In this document: positions 49,494 through 63,018 of the stretch, piece by piece | How the letters are laid out: every line of letters begins with the position of its first letter | Numbering within the stretch: position 1 is the first letter of the stretch | Source: Kuschelorhynchus macadamiae | Lineage: Eukaryota; Arthropoda; Insecta; Coleoptera; Curculionidae | DNA length: 64,000 bases | Assembly (NCBI GenBank): GCA_030620095.1 | Contig: JAUTXW010002378.1 | Location: 256,001 to 320,000, forward strand | Direction of reading: 5' to 3' | Position numbers and translations under genes: made by a program | The notes under the pieces: generated by a model | The model's input: the letters and a program-made list of their open reading frames with translations, nothing else | Told to the model about the DNA's origin: nothing | Databases searched by the model: none

Positions 49494-49662
49494 TGTATTA
49501 CTCACTAAAGTATCGGGATACATTAAACACTTTGTTTAACTCTCTCTCGCCTGCTGTAGTATTAGAACTGAACTTGCCTTTTTCACAGATTCAGTTGCAT
49601 ACATACATACTTACATAACAGTACAATAACAATGATAATTTCTTACGGGGTTGAGTACTACA
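49494..49662 (-). mobile_element. LTR, right copy
   Basis: A 169-bp counterpart of the LTR at 44601-44791, again TGTAGTACTC...GAGTAATACA on the minus strand. It is shorter by about 22 bp because of an internal deletion around the AATAAA region. It is directly preceded on the minus strand by the end of gag (49690), so pol is missing from that unit. Confidence 0.72.
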
Positions 49663-49689
49663 CAATTCAAACATTATGAACCTGCTTGG

Positions 49690-50180
49690 CACAAAAACCA
49701 CAAACTTTGACATTGATTTTGGAGGTTGAGGTTATATCATGACTAGAAGGTCTAGTGTTATTACTGATGTTTTAACCCTAATACTTCGACAATTAACTCT
49801 AACATGTCCTGTATAAATAGCTAATTATACCAAATTTGAACGTACATTTTTGAACAGGTTTGTTTTTTCTTAAACATAAGTTTCATAAGTGTTAACGTTG
49901 GAACTAGCGAACTTAACCGTGTTTTCTAATAACCGCCCTAGATTTTTCTTTGAAGGAAAGGCTTCCATAAATTATTTTCGAAATGTATCCTAATACCTGC
50001 TATCTGGGTCCCATTGATCAAACCATCTTTTGGAATCGTTTAATAAAAAGCGTCCAATTTTGACCAAAATTTGTACCTCAGACAATTCAGTTCCCTTTTT
50101 AATATGTTCAACATGACTTACCCATTTGCGGAAATCGGTATTTTCGGGCCTAAGGCGGTAAGGCACAATTCCACTTTTGA
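49690..50180 (-). pseudogene. LTR-retrotransposon gag (copy A)
   Basis: Minus strand: YRLRPENTDFRKWVSHVEHI, KKGTELSEVQILVKIGRFLL, NDSKRWFDQWD, FPSKKNLGRLLENTVKFA, and near 49700 a degraded zinc knuckle (CGFCAKQVH, with the glycine before H replaced by V and the last C lost). This is a capsid plus CCHC layout of a gypsy-type gag, which would package element RNA in cytoplasmic particles. Stops at about 49980 and 49745 and frameshifts make it inactive. Confidence 0.65.
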
Positions 50181-51811
50181 TATAAGGAAGTTCAACGATT
50201 AAACATATATTATAAACCCAATAACGTTTACTTGTCGTCCCAAATATTTCTCAAAACAAAAGCGGCATCTTATCAGAATATCAGCACGACGACACATTTC
50301 TTTTTTTTTGCGACACGTAATATTTCATCACACGTAATATTTTCGTCTGACTCACCACGCCTTAGAATCCGCATAGAATCTCTTATCACCGGGTCGTCAC
50401 TTGATACTCTCTTTGATCGGCAGCGGCTTCTTCTTTATGAGTGTGATTATATAGTTTGTAAACTGTCAAAAAAGTAGCTTTACAACTGACTCTATGTGTG
50501 TTTTTTTAAAGTGCATATAAGTAAGCCGATTATTCCGGCACGCTTTGACAATCGAACAGAAAATTGAAAATGGTGTAGTGGCGTCAATTTGTTTTTTTTT
50601 GGGAGAATTTCCGCATTAGCTTTGACATGCTTTATGATGTTGCCTTGAAATTTAGTGTATGAATTGTAATTAATGAACAAAAGGATTGAAAATAAATGAA
50701 ATACACTTCTCGACATAGGGAAGCAACTTCCTGTTCGACCAAATTTATTCAAATTCTAGGGATAAAGAGTTTTTGTTACATCAAATATAGGGAGTAAGAT
50801 TGGCTTTAAAAAATAGGAAAGCCCAAGTACACGTTTCCATACGTATAATACCCAAAATAAATATATATTCATACAAAACGTAACATCTTTTGTCACATAC
50901 ACATAAGAATATAAAGTAGTATGTAGTACACTAAACTAAAAAAACACAGGTATAATTAAATAACAATTAGTTGCATTTTCTGAATTAGATCTCTCTTAAA
51001 ATAAGAGGTGCTGGGTTAATGTATATTATTTGCTACCTCTTTAAAAACAGCATTTAAATACATACAAACAAAATCTACAATTTGTTTTAATATTTTCTGA
51101 AAAAAAAAACACCTTTTGGAAAAATATGTATGTTATGTTTTAACTAGTTATAAATGGAAAATGGAGACTTCAACGTAGAATGGGTGATGTTTTGAGGGAG
51201 AATGGCAACAAAATGAGAGACTGCCTCCCTGAAAGAGCAGGGAAGGTATTATTGAGGTGTAATGGAAGTAGATTAGTAATACTTTTTAGGGGATTAATAT
51301 ATTCTGAAAATCATTTTAGGAACACTTAAGTAAAAATGTCAATTAAATTTAGAAAAAAATATAGTTATGTAGATATTTTAAAGCCATACAATTGGGAAAT
51401 CATTAACGTAGACACTTGATTTTTTTATAAAAATTATTATATTTTTTTATTAATTTTTGGAGAATACATACATAAACATTTCAATTAAATCTATACATAT
51501 TATAATACTCATCGACCACTATATCTGTGCGACAGCCGAAGATAAAACGAAAATTTGGCATGTCATTTTGTGATGTAAGTGTAACAGAAGTGATAATTTT
51601 TTGAAACCCTCTAAAGGGGTGAAAATTGGCAAATTGTGTTGTCACAATATCTTTTCAACTAAATGAGATTTTAAGACTATTCTTTCCTCAAGGGTTTTCA
51701 AAAATAATTATCTTAAATTGTCTTAAAATCAATTTATTAATCGTAAAGTTGGCGACAAAGTATGAAATTTATTTATACTTATTTACTATATGAGGTTTTA
51801 AAACGCTTCTT
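50181..51811. other. Unassigned sequence
   Basis: Short frames at 50232-50477 (plus) and 50492-50752 (minus) match nothing known. From 51520 the sequence becomes like the inverted repeats that follow (AAATTTGGCATG and GGGTGAAA blocks), as a diverged copy of the same repeat. Confidence 0.4.
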
Positions 51812-52330
51812 TCATTCATGCCTTTCAAAAATAATTTCCTATTTTCTCAAATAATTATTTATGAATCGATATCTGAATTTTTCCCAATTCCACCCTTAAG
51901 GGACTGCAAAAGGGTGAAATGTGTACCCTAAAGATAAAATGTTCAAATTTGGCATGGACCTTCTTTTTGCTATGTAGGTGCTTGATAAAAAATATTTTTT
52001 AAAACCCGACCCTTAGGAAGCTAAAAAGGATTGAAATTTGTTTTTACTTTTTTTCAATATACCTGCAGCTAGATGAGAATTTAGAATGGTTATTTCGTTC
52101 ATGGCTTTCAACAATAATTTTCTACAAATAGATTTCTAGATTTTTTAAAATTCCACCTTAAGGAGTAAAAACGGGAGATATTGGGAAACTTCTTTTACAG
52201 TGGTCTTCAAACATGATTATCTAAAAACACTTTGTAGATTTTTTGAAATACTATCCCTAAAGGAGCAAAATCTGTTTTTACTTTATTTACAATATCTCTT
52301 TAACTAAACGAGATTTTATGACGATTCATT

Positions 52331-52334
<4 letters not shown>
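51812..52334. repeat. Long inverted repeat, left copy
   Basis: About 523 bp that recur as the reverse complement at 56665-57188. In the part compared base by base (about 430 bp) I count roughly ten differences. Internally it is a ladder of diverged subunits (TGGCTTTCAA..AATAATTTTCT, TCCACC.TTAAGGAG). A (TA)n array follows immediately at its right end. Confidence 0.88.

Positions 52335-52379
<45 letters not shown>
52335..52379. repeat. (TA)n microsatellite
   Basis: About 45 bp of TA repeat abutting the left inverted repeat. Confidence 0.95.
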
Positions 52380-52381
<2 letters not shown>

Positions 52382-55300
52382 CAACTTCCTTTTTTTATTT
52401 TTATTATTGTTTTTTTTTATTTTTTTTAAATTTTTTTATTTTACGTTGTTTTACTCGGTGCTCAGATTCTTTTATTTCGGAGGCGTTAGGGCGTGAGTTC
52501 AAATAATTTAAACAATATTGTGGGCGCCAGGCCTAGAGTGGCCAAAGAGGTTGAGCAGAAAAGAAAAAAACAAGATAGATACTAATGTACGCTAAGACAC
52601 AATACTTAAGTTAACTTGTAATGTAGCTTCCCAAAACCCTCTAATTCCTGCAATGGACAGATTATAAATAAAAGAATGAAATACTAATGCAAGGAAATTT
52701 ATTGTAAATTGTATATAAAATATAAGTATAAATATCACAGTGGTATTAAATGTTGTTCAACACAATCAACAGTAACAATCAAATCACCACATATGAGGTA
52801 AAACGATAACTACACTATTCATGAAATTAAATGTGCCAAATGAAATAATATTTATATCTTTAAGTTTAATATCTTAAAAGTACTGAAAAATTTTGATACA
52901 TAAATTTACCATAAAAGTTAAATGAACTACCAGTAATTAAATATTTTTTGATTATTAAAATTTAAATTATGCAAACTGATTAGGTGGAAAGATTGGAGTG
53001 AATATTTAAAGTATTAAAATTTTAAATTAAGTAAAATGATTAGATGGATAATTGAAAAGAAAGAGAGAGGGCAAGGATACAACCTTGAATTAAATTTTAT
53101 TTTCTTAATTAAGTTTTATATTTGTTACCAAATATTGTTGAAAGAGCATAGCATGAATGTTGCAAAAACCAGATTTAATAAATATTATTTTATAAAAACC
53201 TCATATGAGAGATGCAAATATTAGTATCATATACCGATATTGGCTGAAAATCACCGATAATATGAAGATGGGCTGTAATGCAAAATATATTCAAACAATC
53301 ATAAAACTATAACAGGTGGCTGAAAATCACAGGTAATTTTAGGAAGTACTGCCCATTACAAAAAACTTAACACTTATGACACTAAGACATGGGTACCCAA
53401 TATACACTCAACATACCTAATATAACTTATACTACAAAAAACATAAAGTCTCTTACTACCTATAAGCTATGAGCACTTACAAAGCAATTATTTGAAAAAA
53501 AACAATAAGAGTGTTTTACAAAACTCAAATTTAATAAAATAAGCCAGAAGATGCAATGAATTCTTTACTCAAAATCAACTAATTAAATAAAATACAACAA
53601 AGTAATACTTTAGAGAGTTATAGGTACCGAAATTAGAATAAAAGTTTATAGTTACTGATTTGCAAATGAATTCATGAGAAACCATTTAGAATTAAATTGG
53701 TTAATGACTTAAAGTGACTTTATAAAGGTAATTATAGTGCGAGAAGGCTGAATAATTGAAAAATTAGCAACGAAAGATCAAATTTCTAATGTACGCTCAG
53801 GGTAAGTAGAACACCAGTAGTAAAGCTACCTTTTATAAGCTAAAACAAGGAAAGGTACTTATCTTTAGACTCGGTGTTGGGTTGGTTCCCTAAATGAAGA
53901 CTTTCCTCAACGCTTCACAGCAGCGGTTAGCCTATAAGCTCAACCAAAAGGAGGTGGTCCTCTAGACGAGCAGACTGCAACGGAGGCCCCAAAACAGCAC
54001 AAGCCAACAAGGAAAACCTCAAATGCCCCGTTCCAGCTACGCCACGGTAGTCCAACCAGAATCTAAGTTTCCAACTTCCTGCCTGATGTCCCTAAGTTGA
54101 CCTGCCTAAGCCACTGTTCCACCCACAATAAAAGAGTAATGTTGATTTTATTGTGATTGCGGTATTATTTAAAATATGCTCCTGCTGTAGGTTAAAAGGT
54201 CCTTGTAGTAGGATAAAAGCTTCTTGCAGTACGTTAAAAGCCTGATGTTAAGGCTTTGAGTAGTCTTGAAGTGCTTTCCAATCCCAATTAAGGCTTCATA
54301 GAATTCGCCGATCAGTAGAACTTCTTACACGTCGTATAAAATGGCGGCACAAAAAAACTATGAGAACTAACACTTCATTATTATTCTTCAGAGAGGTAGT
54401 AAGAGAGGATCTCTTTGTTCGGTCCAAAGGTTTTATAGTCCTAACATAGCGAAAAAAATGATGTATCCTGTTCGGGTACATGGTACCAACCTAGTACTCT
54501 CGATGACAGAAACCCTCGACAGACATTAAAAAAATCACTTTATCATCCCGAAAAGTCTCAAAACATCTCCCTTTGCTACGGAACACCACCACCGATCACC
54601 ACTAACGAGACAAAATCAGCTGATATAACCTCAGACTTTGAAACCCCTGACATAATTTGGAAATAAAACATAGGGTATAACGGGTTGCCTGCAGTAAGGT
54701 GTCGCCAAACAACGATCTCGGATTTTATTAACATTAGGAACTTGTCGCGTCGTTGCTTTATTATTTACGATAATTATTGGTTTGTATTTTATATATTTGA
54801 CTGTCCTAAAAGAAACAAAATATCAGATATTTTGTGAATAAATAGGTGATAATTAAGAACTTGACCGTTGTAATAATCATTTTCAAATATAATATAATAT
54901 ATATAGATAATATAATCTCTATATCTATATATAATTTATCGCTAGATTTAAATGTCAACTAATTTATGGCTTACTATAAATTAAAAATTATTTCATATCA
55001 ACTACATATTGAGCAATCACAAACTGCGAATTGCTCATCCCAAATGAGAGAAATTTATCACAAACTGCAAATGATTCAAAGCCGATAGGTTTAAAATGTC
55101 CAACATTAAGTCAAAATTCACCTCTGAAATCATCAGGTTTGAATCAATACGAAACAGTAAATTTTAAACATTGGAAGAAGCTTAGGTTTTATACGTTCCC
55201 TTTCAATTTAAAAGCTAAAATGAAAATCTAGGAAATAGTATACATACAGAGTATATAAATATTATGACTTTACTTCTTTTAACTAATATTTATATTTTAA

Positions 55301-56664
55301 AATGTGTATAATTATTTAAGGGTTATGAAAAGCTTTTCTCTACCGACAATGTTGCAACCCAGAAAGTACATACCCTCTTCACCCCCGTACTTTAGTCGGA
55401 TACAAACAAACGTGTTTGCTGTTAATTCTATACTGTTCAATGTTCGAAGGTTTAGACTGTCAATTTTATAAGATTTCATTCTGACGTCTATTCTGTATTG
55501 TTTAAATAATAAATTATAAATTTTGTACATTAAAATGTAAGCAGTCTTAACGGAGCCTGTGTGTGTATTTGTGTTTTCAGTTTATTTGATATATTTTTTA
55601 AAGATTAAGGGGCTTCCAATATGTCGAGGCTCCCCTACGACGCAGGGGTTTACGGGGTCGCCTGACACGTCTCTGCAAATGACCCGTAGTAATATGCTTA
55701 TGAAAATCAAACCGTCAATTAAAAAGCAAAAAAATATGAAAATTTGTCGGTTTATATTTTTTTTCATTATGTAAAATTAATACCTACCTATAATAACCAA
55801 GTACATTGCAAAACAGACATCTAGGTATCGGGTTTCTTCGCTATATAATAAATATTAATGGCTTTCATTTAAAAATTAGGCTTTTAAAGACATTTACTAG
55901 ATATAATGTCTAGTGCCTCAAGAAAGGTCTATTTGATATTTTTATCAGTCTGAAGCCGACTTTAAAAGGCAAATGGTTTATTTCTGAAATAAGTTTCACT
56001 TTTATTTATAAAAGAATATTTGACCGTTTTAAGTTCTATTATGAATTCTGTTTTTAGCTACTAAGCTACATTATGTAGGTCAGCCTCAGTGTTTCTTAGG
56101 CCTAAAAGCCGCAGTCACTACAAAGCAAGATTTGATTAAAATATAACTGGAAAAACAACGATCTGCCAAAAATATTTAATGTTTAAAATCACTTATTATA
56201 GATATCCCTAATAATAATAAACAAATTTTGGGGTCTATCCGAGGGATGCCCAGATGACAAAATCTTGTACACCATAATTAATTATTCAGCTATTAAAAGT
56301 ACTAAATAGGATTTAAAATATTGAAAAATGTATTTAAAGAGAATTAAATGTATTTAACAGTATCTAAAAGTATTTAAAGACAATTGAAAATATATAAAAC
56401 ATATCAAAAGTTTAAAACTGGAATAAAAAACCTATTAAAAAAGGGAACATTTTTAAATTATTATTTTCGGATGCCAGTGAAGAAAAAAATCCCATTTAGT
56501 TCGAGAGTATACAAAAAAAACTGAAAATATGTTTCGGAAAATCCAGAAACAATTCATAGATGATTTTTTTAGAAAGCCATTGAAGGAATAATCTTAAAAT
56601 ATCAATTCGCAGTTTACCCTCTTATAGGAGAAATTTCGAAAAACCCGGAAATAGAAGTCGATAT
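52380..56664. other. Interior between the long inverted repeats, no recognised gene
   Basis: 4.3 kb with only short frames (62 codons at 53036-53224, 66 at 55031-55231, 72 on the minus strand at 55312-55530, 71 at 55559-55774), none recognisable. 53880-54120 is less AT-rich and could be part of an LTR or leader (AATAAAAGAG near 54130). 55610-55690 is a small GC-rich patch. If the flanking repeats were element ends, no transposase is visible between them. Confidence 0.45.
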
Positions 56665-58439
<1,775 letters not shown>

Positions 58440-59745
58440 TCTCGCAATTTTTGTTTGAAGGTGAAAGACAGGCAAGGTGGCTACAAAGTTTGGTATGGTA
58501 ACTATTTCTAATCATTTCAATTGTAAACTAAATAATAATTCGGAATTCCTATGTTACTCTCTCGTATAGATACTAATCATATACTTGATGTGTGAAGTAT
58601 CCACTCCCTGGATACAGAATCCTGAAGTTTCAAGAACTAAGCATGAAATTAAAGAACCAGTAAACAAACTTAATGACGTTACCTAAAAGCAGAGCTAAGC
58701 GTTACCGAAAATTAAGGACACTTTTATAAGTTTGTCAGGGTCTCAACATGATCTTAAGAGCGAATATTAATAAACCACCATTTACAAAGAAGACAAGAAG
58801 GAAACCAGATTTACGACCGTTAGCAGTTTTTATCTGTACCGCTACTTGCGAGAGTCTTAAAAGGCATTAGTTAAAAAAAATCAGTTGATCTTAACCTGAA
58901 AAACTTTCAAGTCATATTCAGCCGTGTATGTTAATTTAAGAGTAAATCCAAAAAAATATTACTTATTAAAAAACATGATAAGATGTTTAATTTGCACACA
59001 GGTGTGAGCAAAGTGGGTGGACATTGAACGTGTTATAGAGTACTACTAATACGTATTGTACAATGTTTCTGATAGGAAGATAACATGTTGCATTAAAATG
59101 ACATTACACTAATAGAATATAATTATGGAGAAATTATGGGACTTTTGGTTAAACCAAATAACGAAAAATTGTTAGCTAGAAGTACCGTACTGAAGACACT
59201 AATGTTCGACTAATTTTGCACGAAAAGAAAACACCGAAGTCAGGCAAGTGTGTAGCTAAATTTCTGACGTAAAACTTGTCTTTACGAAGCTATGGGAAAG
59301 AGCTGATGAAAAGATCTTAAAAAGGCAACTAGTAATCTCAAGAAAAAGAATGCATGCTTTAATAGAAGAACTACATAGTGAAAGACATTAAGGAATGTTG
59401 AAGAAATGATCTGCGTGTGTTGTGTTGACTGAAGATTAATATGGGGTTCCATTAGACTTTACTCTGATCGAGGAAGAAATTTCGAGTTAGTAATTTTTAG
59501 GAAGGTATGCAGAATCATGGGCATACGAATATATAGACGAACACCTCTATATCCTTAGTTCGATATAATGGCAGAATGATACAAAAGGACTATAGAAGGA
59601 CACCTCTCTAATATTGCTGCCAGGAATCAGCGCGATTGGGACAAATGTTGGCCTACCAAATAGTTATTCGTGGTAGATTGTCTCTACAACAAGGAAAATA
59701 AATTCGAGTTATACTGATGAAATTTACGAACATGGCAGCTTAAAG
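58440..59745 (+). pseudogene. Ty3/gypsy pol remnant (integrase)
   Basis: ERQARWLQSL at about 58462 may be the end of RNase H (intact relatives: ARWLEKLQEY). RQLVISRKRMHALIEELHSE at 59320-59385 is the integrase N-terminal region just before the HHCC zinc finger. YGVPLDFTLIEEE (59440-59480) corresponds to the YGVP..HSDRG segment with the second catalytic aspartate (here not readable). HLSNIAARNQRDWDKCWP at 59609-59665 is the end of the catalytic core. The zinc finger and part of the core between are deleted. The remnant is full of stops. It is a different lineage from the minus-strand gypsy at 45 kb. Confidence 0.62.
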
Positions 59746-59879
59746 TATTCAATAATAAAATGAAGACCAGATGTTGTTGGAAAGTATTTAGTTTTATGTA
59801 CTCACCTTGTAATATCTACAAAGATATTACGTACCTAGAAACCTGGAGAAGTGACCTGTCTTTGAATAAGACGTCTAGA

Positions 59880-61840
59880 ACTAGTAGTTGTCAATGAAAA
59901 GTTCAAATAACTATGACACATGGAAAATACAAGTCGTACTGAGAGCTCGTTTATAGAATTATGTATCTGAAAAAGCAGTGTAAACCCCTTGACAGGGCAA
60001 GTAATAAAGTGAAAACAAAGTGGGAAAAATAAGATCTAAATGTAAAAAGAAAACTTATCAGAGTACCTTTGAGAATAAGGTAAAATATAATACGAACACA
60101 TAGCCAGAGACTGCAGATAAAAATCACACAACTCACGACATGAAGCATTCAAAGCTGAAACATGCCTTTCGTTTTCGAAAGATTTGACAAACAAAAAGTC
60201 TTGGTCTCTCGATAGCGGATGCACCTCACCTTTGTGTTTATCAAAATAAAGTTTTACACAACTTCAAGAGGCTGGAAAGGATGATAATCAGAAGCTCGCA
60301 TCAGAAAATCAAACTACCAAAGTAAAAGATACAGGAAAATTATAGTTTAATAAATTTGACAAACCGTGTCAGTTAGCAAAATTACACATAATAAGTTTTA
60401 TTTAAGGAAAACGCCGCTATCGTTACCAAGTAAAATGGAAACATAGTTTTAAAGGCAAGGCGTAAAAATTGATTAAACCAAGTCGAAGATCAAAAAACAA
60501 AAGCATATTTTTTAAGCGAGATTATGAAAAGTTAGAACATTTAAACGAAGCTGATGATGGCGATCTTATAGGGTATAGTCACCTGTGGAGCTACATATTT
60601 TGTTACATTTATTGACGAATATTCAAGACATTGCAAGATATACTTTATGAGACCCAAAACTGAAGTTTTTAGAAAATTTCAGGGGTATAAAAATGAGGTT
60701 GAAAATCAATATGAGAGAAAAATTTTAAATATCTACAGAATGATAACGAAAAATTGGGATATTGTAACATAGAATTTGAACAGTTTTTAAAAACATATCG
60801 ATTCCAAAGAAGATTTGTGGTTTGTGCTGACGCTATTTACACGACAAATTGCTTACAAAATCGCTGACCATCAAGAGTTTTAAATAAAAAAACTTCATTT
60901 GAGCTATGGGTTGATCGTTTACCATCTGCAAAACATTTTCATGTATTCGGATAACAGGCATTTGTTTTGAACAAAAAACCAAATAAGGAAAAATTCTCTC
61001 CAAAAACAGAAGAAGGTATTTTTATGGGTTATTCCGATATTTACAAAAGATTTCGTACATGGAACCCATATTTAAGAAAATAATAACTACAAAGAAAACA
61101 TTGATTATAACTTTAATAATAAAGAATATTTTAACCAGTATTCAAGAAATCAAAATAATGGAACAAATGAAATTAAAATTGTTAATGAAATTTAGAAGAG
61201 TTTTTAAATCAAATTCCAGATATGACTGAAGAAAACCTAAATACAAGCAATGAAATGTCAGAAGAAATAGTAAATTTTGAAAAGCAAAGTGAACAATTGA
61301 GATACAAGAACAGATGAACAGTGAAGAACAAAATGAGAAAACTGAAAATCCAGAAGAAATAAGAGATAAACAAAAGATCAACTAATCCCAAAAGTCCTCT
61401 AAAATGGACTGGAGATTTTGATATGTCGTATATTGTTTTTGGAAAAAAAGAGTACCCAAATAATAAAAAAGTTGCAATCTGAAAACAAGCTTTTAAGAAT
61501 GAAATAAAGGTATATTTAAATATAAGTACTAGTTGATAGGAAGAAATGAAACAAAAGAAAAATGCACAAGTGTTGGAAATTTGGAAGAAAGAAGAAAAGC
61601 CAGACTGGTAGCTAGAGTCACAAAATTAAGCTCTATTACATTTTTGCTAGCATTAGCTGCAGACAAAAATTTGACACTGAATCAGCTGGATGTGGTAACC
61701 GTATTTCTAAATGGCCATAAAATTAAAGGAATTTATATCGAAACATCAGGAAAATACTTACAAGAAACTCTCATGGAGGAAATTCTAAAAGAAGATACAA
61801 TTTTATTTTTAAAAGGCATAAAAATGTTAGAAAGTAGTGG
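59880..61840 (+). pseudogene. Copia (Ty1) element remnant: gag, integrase, reverse transcriptase
   Basis: In order: YDTWKIQVVLRARL (gag start, about 59910; copia gags begin NYxTWxxxV); YFVTFIDEYSRH (integrase core with its aspartate, about 60597) and CKIYFMRPKTEVFRKFQ; a block near 60890-61080 with SFELWVDRLPSAKHFHVFG and GIFMGYSD (integrase C-terminal); ARLVAR (61603) and LNQLDVVTVFLNG (61677-61715), the reverse transcriptase motif A with its catalytic aspartate. The last 128-codon frame starts at 61533. Reverse transcriptase breaks off at about 61840, where GC-rich sequence begins, so the YVDD box and RNase H are absent. No LTR was identified. Confidence 0.75.
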
Positions 61841-61844
61841 AAGT

Positions 61845-62110
61845 ATGCGGGTTCTGAATGTGGTGGGGGGTGTCACCACTACTCCTGAACTTGAGATTAA
61901 GCCCCGCCCACCTGTGTGACGTCAGTCGACCTTGAGATTAACCTCCGCCTCCTGACCAATGAGAAGCCCCGCCCCGCCCTGTGATCATGATTATTAAGTC
62001 CCGCCCCCATGGCTCTGGGGCGTTAAGCTCCGCCCCATGACCAATGAGATTAAACCCCGCCCATGACCATGAGATTAAGCCCCGCCCCACGACCTTGGAG
62101 AGTTTTACCA
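61845..62110 (+). promoter_or_regulatory. GC-box-rich degenerate tandem repeat
   Basis: A motif of about 30 bp, (T)GAGATTAAGCCCCGCCC, recurs roughly seven times with variation (61893, 61932, 61960s, 61993, 62024, 62047, 62071). Most copies carry CCCCGCCC, an Sp1/KLF-type GC box, and several a CCATGACCA spacer. One perfect TGACGTCA lies at 61917-61924 followed by GACCTTGAG. The composition is sharply different from the surrounding DNA. It starts inside copia sequence, so it arrived as an insertion. A promoter or enhancer role is inferred from motif density. Confidence 0.5.
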
Positions 62111-62290
62111 CGTTTTCATATTTGTCCTTGAGGTGACGTCATATGACCTTGAGCGCACGTGTTTACATCAGCTATATTGTTTGGCCTTGGGGGTGTGACG
62201 TTTTCATGTTTGTCCTTGAAGTGACGTCATATGACCTTGAGCGCACGTGTTTACATCATCTCCATTGTTTGGCCTTGGGGGGGTGTGTGA
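62111..62290 (+). promoter_or_regulatory. Two 88-bp cassettes: TGACGTCA / TGACCTTGA / CACGTG / TGTTTAC
   Basis: Two direct repeats, 88 bp apart, carry in fixed order: TGTCCTTGA, a CRE palindrome TGACGTCA (62134-62141 and 62222-62229), TATGACCTTGAG (complement CTCAAGGTCA, a monomeric FTZ-F1/ERR-type site), an E-box palindrome CACGTG, and TGTTTACATCA (forkhead-like), then TTGTTTGGCCTTGGGG. The two copies differ at only a few positions. A third, shorter cassette is at 62792-62860. The known families behind these sites are bZIP (CREB/ATF), nuclear receptor, bHLH and forkhead. Their use here is inference. Confidence 0.55.
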
Positions 62291-62560
62291 CGACAGATGG
62301 CCTCGAGTGTTAACTATTAAAACCAAATGATATTTAAATAAACAACATTTAGAAATATTTATTTAATTTGGTATTATTTACAATTTTTAAATTTGTGTGT
62401 TTAAAATTAAATGTAGCAAGCAATAGCAGATCAATATTTAAATTTGAGTGTTTAGAATAAACAAAGGGGGTATGTGACGTCATTTGCAGTAGATAGGTAT
62501 CTTTTTTAAAAGGCGTGTTGATTAATATGGTGTATTGGATTTAAGCTTACGCCGAACGGT
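62291..62560. repeat. Duplicated copy of the ORF1 3' end and downstream region
   Basis: 62424-62466 matches 63343-63385 (AGCAGATCAATATTTAAATTTG then GTGTTTAGAATAA), which spans the last codons and stop of the 63019 ORF. 62330-62390 matches the 63440-63490 block (ACATTTAGAAATATTTA..TTAATTTGGTATTATTT). AATAAA occurs at 62336 and 62457. So what lies upstream of the ORF looks like the tail of a related gene. A fifth TGACGTCA lies at 62475-62482. Confidence 0.55.
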
Positions 62561-62730
62561 CAATATGACATGCAGGGATTGGGTGTTTGGGTTAATGTGG
62601 AAAAAAGGTTAAATTATGCCCAAAAACCAGAAAACATCATTTTCGTATAAAATTCATGAATCCTATTGCAGCAGATAGGCTAAAATATGATATGCAGGGC
62701 TTGGGTGTTTGGGTTAATTGCCCCGCACAC
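62561..62730. repeat. 120-bp-period direct repeat
   Basis: ATGCAGGGATTGGGTGTTTGGG at about 62572 recurs as ATGCAGGGCTTGGGTGTTTGGG at about 62692, each followed by TTAAT. Between them is a G/C-poor spacer with GAATCCTATTGCAGCAGATAGG. Confidence 0.7.
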
Positions 62731-62891
62731 ATAACCTTGCCCCATGATCATGAGATTAACCCCCGCCCCACGACCTTGGAGAATTGTGCATACCACATTT
62801 TCGATATTTGTCCTTGAAGTGATGTGACGTCATATGACCTTGAGTGTTTGCTGTTAAAACCAAGGCTGACGCCATTCAAAGCTAAAAAGAG
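62730..62891 (+). promoter_or_regulatory. Proximal cassette and possible 5' leader of the 119-codon ORF
   Basis: GAGATTAACCCCCGCCCCACG (GC box, 62753 on), TGTCCTTGAAG, a perfect TGACGTCA (62825-62832) and TATGACCTTGAG repeat the upstream cassette, without the E-box part, 190 bp before the ORF. After it, AGAG|GTAAAC at 62891/62892 and TTGTAG ending at 63006 could be donor and acceptor of a 115-bp leader intron ending 12 bases before the ATG. No TATA box is clear. All functional roles are inferred. Confidence 0.4.
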
Positions 62892-63018
62892 GTAAACTGT
62901 TTGTGCGGTCACAAGTGATTTCATAATTAAATGTTATTGTGTGGTGTATTCTGATTCAATTTTTTAAATTTACGGTAATACTGTGTTTTTGTATTAAATC
63001 TTGTAGATTTTTTCAACA

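Noticed and set aside
52505..54700. LTR retrotransposon interpretation (TGTGGGCGCCAGGCC at 52520, AATAAAAGAG at 54130)
   Set aside because: No pair of matching LTRs and no gag or pol frames could be found between them.
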